A stretch of DNA of 32,873 nucleotides from Oscillospiraceae bacterium (lineage in GTDB: Bacteria > Bacillota > Clostridia > Oscillospirales > Oscillospiraceae), in contig CACZPK010000137.1 in assembly GCA_902783035.1 (NCBI GenBank), positions 1 to 32,873 of the forward strand. The letters run 5' to 3'. Shown here piece by piece: positions 30,420 to 32,873 of this stretch (position 1 is its first letter; every line of letters begins with the position of its first letter). Position numbers and translations under genes: made by a program. The notes beneath the pieces were generated by a model, which worked only from the letters and a program-made list of their open reading frames with translations, was not told the origin of the DNA and made no database searches.

Positions 30420-30785
30420 ATGGTTTTGCAGGAATCCGGTGAAATGTATCTGGAGACGATTTTGATTCTTTCACAGAAAAGCCGTTTTGTCCGCGCGATC
30501 GACGTCGGCGAGGCAATGGGTTTCTCCCGCCCCAGCGTCAGCCGCGCCGTACATCTGCTGGATGAAGGCGGATTCATACAGATTGCGTCGGACGGCGCGC
30601 TCACGCTGACGGATACAGGGCGCGAAGTGGCGGAAAAGATTTATGAGCGACACACCGTCCTCTCCAACTGGCTCATTTCCCTCGGTGTCGACGCGGAAAC
30701 CGCTACGGAAGATGCCTGCAAGATCGAGCATGACATCAGCGAGGCTTCCTTCCGTGCAATCAAAAAACACATTGGCAAAGATTGA
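30420..30785 (+). CDS. DtxR/IdeR-type metal-dependent repressor
   Basis: A 121-residue protein with an N-terminal winged helix (VRAIDVGEAMGFSRPSVSRAVHLLDEGGFI) and a dimerisation/metal domain (about 65-121); the C-terminal SH3-like domain of DtxR is absent. Metal-site residues read Met9, His78, Cys100, Glu103 and His104 (GEMYLETI, ERHTVLS, DACKIEHD), as in iron-sensing DtxR/IdeR (Met10, Cys102, Glu105, His106) rather than the Asp8/Glu99 site of manganese-sensing MntR. It thus probably represses iron-uptake genes with Fe(II). The ATG at 30420 has AAGGAGG 8 nt upstream. It stands alone between a promoter and a terminator; no metal transporter is adjacent. Confidence 0.9.
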   Translation: MVLQESGEMYLETILILSQKSRFVRAIDVGEAMGFSRPSVSRAVHLLDEGGFIQIASDGALTLTDTGREVAEKIYERHTVLSNWLISLGVDAETATEDACKIEHDISEASFRAIKKHIGKD

Positions 30786-30792
30786 ACATATG

Positions 30793-30823
30793 AAAAGGCG
30801 TCCGGTAAACCGGACGCCTTTTT
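30793..30823. terminator. Bidirectional intrinsic terminator between the DtxR gene and thrC
   Basis: AAAAGGCGTCCGG (30793-30805) pairs perfectly with 30810-30822 around TAAA, with a T-run on the plus strand (30819-30823) and T's on the minus strand. It ends the DtxR gene (stop 30785) and thrC (stop 30828). Confidence 0.93.
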
Positions 30824-30827
30824 GAGA

Positions 30828-32066
30828 TTATTCCGTTTTCAAACCGCGTTTGTCGATCTCGGCAACCAGCGCATCAAGATCGTTCGGCAGTTTCATCGGC
30901 TCGCCACAGAACTTGATCGCGTTTGCCACGTCCTTGAGCCCGTTGCCCGTCACAACGGACACCACCGTGTCGTTCTTCCCGATGACACCCTGCTCGCAGA
31001 GCTTTTTGAGGCCGGCCGTTCCGGTCACACCTGCCGGCTCGCCGAACACGCCGCAGGTCGTGCCAAGCAGCTTCTGTGCCGCCATGATCTCTTCATCGGT
31101 CACGTTGACAACGATGCCGTTCGACTCGCGGATCGCCATAAGCGCTTTGTCCGCGTTGCGCGGCACGCCGACAGCGATGGAATCCGCCAGCGTGTTTTCC
31201 TCCATCGGCGCCCAGGGCTTGTTTTCCGCGATGGCGCGGTTGATCGGGTGGCAGCCCTCCGCCTGCGCAGAAATCAGGCGCGGCAGCTTGTCGATAAAGC
31301 CGATGGCGTAGAGATCCTTAAGGCCCTTCCAAACGCCTGCGATGGTGCAGCCATCGCCCACCGAAATGGCGAGATAGTCCGGCATCTTCCAGCCGAGCTG
31401 CTCCGCAATCTCCAGCGAAACCGTCTTCTTGCCCTCGGAAAGGTACGGGTTGATCGCCGCATTGCGGTTGTACCAGCCCCATTTTTCGATTGCCTTCTTG
31501 GAAAGCTCAAAGGTCTCCTCATAGTTGCCCTGCACCGAGATAACATTCGCCCCAAAGGTCATCAGCTGCGCGACCTTGCCCTTGGGTGCGCGCTCCGGCA
31601 CAAAGATGAACGTGCGCAGCCCCGCTGCCGCAGCATTGCCCGCAAGCGAGCTGGCGGCGTTGCCCGTAGACGAACAGGCAATGATTTTTGCCCCTGCCTC
31701 TTTTGCCTTGGCAACTGCCATTGCGCTGGCGCGGTCTTTGAGAGATGCGGTCGGATTCTGCCCATCGTCCTTGATCCAGAGCTTCTTCACGCCGAGCAGC
31801 TCACCGAGTCGGTCCGCCTCATACAGCGGGCTCCAGCCTACGCGCAGCGGCGTGTCGGGCGTGGACTCCTCAACGGGCAGCAGCTCACGGTAGCGCCACA
31901 TGGTGTTGGGACGGGACTTGAGCTTTTCCTTGGTGAGGTTCTTCTTGATATAGTCATAGTCGTAGACGATGTCGAGGATGCCGCCGCACTCACAGTTCGT
32001 GAGGTTCGGCGTTGCCTCGTAAGTCTTGCCGCATTTGACGCACTTCGCATGGATCACATTTTTCAT
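30828..32066 (-). CDS. thrC: Threonine synthase
   Basis: A 412-residue fold-type II PLP enzyme with an N-terminal zinc ribbon (Cys9, Cys12, Cys25, Cys27 in HAKCVKCGKTYEATPNLTNCECGG). The PLP lysine is Lys110 in NPTASLKDRASAMAVA, and SSTGNAASSLAGNAAAAGL is the phosphate-binding loop. SVGDGCTIAGVWKGL is a further conserved segment. It makes threonine from O-phosphohomoserine. AAGGAG lies 8 nt before the ATG. A perfect hairpin ends only six bases upstream of that Shine-Dalgarno, so expression may depend on read-through from the PLP gene before it. Confidence 0.95.
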   Translation of the reverse strand: MKNVIHAKCVKCGKTYEATPNLTNCECGGILDIVYDYDYIKKNLTKEKLKSRPNTMWRYRELLPVEESTPDTPLRVGWSPLYEADRLGELLGVKKLWIKDDGQNPTASLKDRASAMAVAKAKEAGAKIIACSSTGNAASSLAGNAAAAGLRTFIFVPERAPKGKVAQLMTFGANVISVQGNYEETFELSKKAIEKWGWYNRNAAINPYLSEGKKTVSLEIAEQLGWKMPDYLAISVGDGCTIAGVWKGLKDLYAIGFIDKLPRLISAQAEGCHPINRAIAENKPWAPMEENTLADSIAVGVPRNADKALMAIRESNGIVVNVTDEEIMAAQKLLGTTCGVFGEPAGVTGTAGLKKLCEQGVIGKNDTVVSVVTGNGLKDVANAIKFCGEPMKLPNDLDALVAEIDKRGLKTE

Positions 32067-32086
32067 GGTTTCTTCTCCTTATCGGC

Positions 32087-32112
32087 AAAGGCGGGGCAAA
32101 AGCCCCGCCTTT
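32087..32112 (-). terminator. 11-bp hairpin just before the thrC ribosome site
   Basis: AAAGGCGGGGC (32087-32097) pairs perfectly with GCCCCGCCTTT (32102-32112) around four bases. It looks like a terminator stem but has only three T's after it on the minus strand, and no promoter fits in the 20 bp between it and thrC. It could be an attenuator or an mRNA processing/stability element. Confidence 0.6.
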
Positions 32113-32124
32113 GAGGCGTTATCA

Positions 32125-32164
32125 TTGTCATTTCGCCCGCCACCTGCGGTGACAACCGCGAAAT
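32125..32164. repeat. Nested inverted repeats between the PLP gene and thrC
   Basis: TTGTCA (32125-32130) and TGACAA (32150-32155) are inverted, as are ATTTCGC (32130-32136) and GCGAAAT (32158-32164). GCGGT (32146-32150) and ACCGC (32155-32159) make a third, competing hairpin. The pattern resembles short dispersed intergenic repeats seen in many genomes; one copy cannot prove that. Confidence 0.4.
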
Positions 32165-32180
32165 ATGGCTATTCCCGCAA

Positions 32181-32873
32181 TTACAGCTTCTTGAGCAGGC
32201 CGACCTCGTCGTTGAAGGCGTTGATCAGCTTATCCAGCTCCTTCGCCTGCGCATGGACGGCGTCCCAGGTGTTCTTGGTGTCGTACCACTGGGCGTTGAG
32301 GTCCTCAACATTCATGCCCTGCTGCTCGACCCAAGTGTAATACTTGAGGTTGTGGACGCGCTTGCGCTCGGCATAGGTCAGCTCCAGCAGGCTGTCGGTC
32401 TTAAGGCCGAGCATATGCAGTGCGTGATCCCTGCCCGCCTCATTCACGCTGTACTTGCCGTACATCTTGTTGAGTTCCTTGATGCGGGACTGGTACATCA
32501 CGGCAGAGTCGGTCAGAACGGTGACAAGGATGTCGTTCTCGGTCAGCTCGTAATACTTCGCCATCTTGATGCAGCAAAGCACGTTTGCGATGCCGGAGAT
32601 GCCCATCCAGGTCAGCTTCTCAATCAGCTCATCGTCGAGTTTCAGCTCGTTCTTGAGGTACTTCTGTCCCTCCGGGGTGTTGAACAGGCGCAGCAGGCGC
32701 TGGCTGTCCTCGTCGTCGATGGCAATCGCCATGTCGGTGTTTTTCACGTTATGCACCCACGGGATATGCTTGTCGCCGATGCCCTCGATGCGGTGGCCGC
32801 CGAAGCCGTTGTTGAGGATGGTCGGGCATTGCAGCGCCTCGCCCACGCCCGGCTTGGAGTCGGGATAGCGCTC
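32181..32873 (-). CDS. Fold-type II PLP enzyme, cysteine-synthase-like, C-terminal part (partial)
   Basis: The last ~230 residues of a gene that starts beyond the window; the frame stays open to the edge. GFGGHRIEGIGDKHIPWVHNVKNTD resembles the GIG(D)-x-IP segment that closes the active site in cysteine synthase and cystathionine beta-synthase homologues. A long C-terminal extension (about 150 residues, mostly helical: KYLKNELKLDDELIEKL, YGKYSVNEAGRDHALHMLGL, LNAQWYDTKNTWDAVHAQAKELDKL) is not found in ordinary CysK. I believe such ~500-residue PLP proteins occur in many Clostridia, but I know no firm reaction for them. It lies upstream of thrC in the same direction. Confidence 0.65.
   Translation of the reverse strand, partial: ERYPDSKPGVGEALQCPTILNNGFGGHRIEGIGDKHIPWVHNVKNTDMAIAIDDEDSQRLLRLFNTPEGQKYLKNELKLDDELIEKLTWMGISGIANVLCCIKMAKYYELTENDILVTVLTDSAVMYQSRIKELNKMYGKYSVNEAGRDHALHMLGLKTDSLLELTYAERKRVHNLKYYTWVEQQGMNVEDLNAQWYDTKNTWDAVHAQAKELDKLINAFNDEVGLLKKL

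Noticed and set aside
30822-32114. A 430-residue plus-strand frame opposite thrC
   Set aside because: Antisense of threonine synthase; it starts inside the terminator stem and has no Shine-Dalgarno.
1-32873. Mobile element, prophage, CRISPR array, or rRNA/tRNA gene
   Set aside because: No transposase, integrase, structural phage gene, regularly spaced repeats or tRNA-like cloverleaf was recognised on either strand; essentially all space is taken by ordinary genes.

Overview
The window looks like chromosomal core DNA from an anaerobic, spore-forming, GC-rich Clostridia member, most like Oscillospiraceae/Ruminococcaceae. The basis is a Gram-positive-type PolC replicase, the forespore sigma factor SigG, a GerS-like lipoprotein next to alanine racemase, ferredoxin-linked 2-oxoacid oxidoreductases, a clostridial MetA/MetY pair and Shine-Dalgarno sequences in front of most genes. 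GC is roughly in the high fifties percent by eye. I see no transposase, integrase, phage gene, CRISPR array, rRNA or tRNA. Placement below family level is not possible from this window alone.

Layout. (1) 1-4070, plus strand: end of an AMP-forming acyl-CoA ligase, a four-subunit ferredoxin-dependent 2-oxoacid oxidoreductase (ferredoxin, alpha, TPP and gamma subunits) and a branched-chain aminotransferase, closed by a 12-bp hairpin. Together they look like a reversible branched acid / acyl-CoA / 2-oxoacid / amino acid route. (2) 4074-6934, minus: sigG behind a candidate SigF-type promoter, then a GntR/ABC ATPase/permease operon with a likely operator over its -10 box. (3) 6950-9156, minus: a small LEA-like repeat protein with a near-consensus forespore promoter, and glutaminyl-tRNA synthetase. 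(4) 9129-22634, minus: a long gene train read frr, uppS, cdsA, dxr, rseP, ispG, polC, comEC, holA, rnmV from a clear SigA promoter. It links ribosome recycling, isoprenoid and undecaprenyl synthesis, phospholipid synthesis, replication and 5S rRNA maturation. (5) 22661-25380, minus: metY, metA and a PPC/DUF296 protein. (6) 25505-27379, plus: membrane-anchored polysaccharide deacetylase and bactofilin. (7) 27382-30327, minus: a secreted protein of unknown function, a MazF toxin without a visible antitoxin, alanine racemase and a GerS-like lipoprotein. (8) 30363-30823, plus: a DtxR-type metal regulator. (9) 30828-32873, minus: threonine synthase and the end of a second fold-type II PLP enzyme.

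The theme most worth following is sporulation. SigG, the LEA-like protein with its candidate SigG promoter, and the gerS-alr pair lie within 26 kb, although separated by housekeeping genes. Nothing here is a self-evident new defence or mobile system. The least explained genes are the LEA-like protein, the secreted protein at 27382-27942, and the PPC protein attached to the methionine genes.
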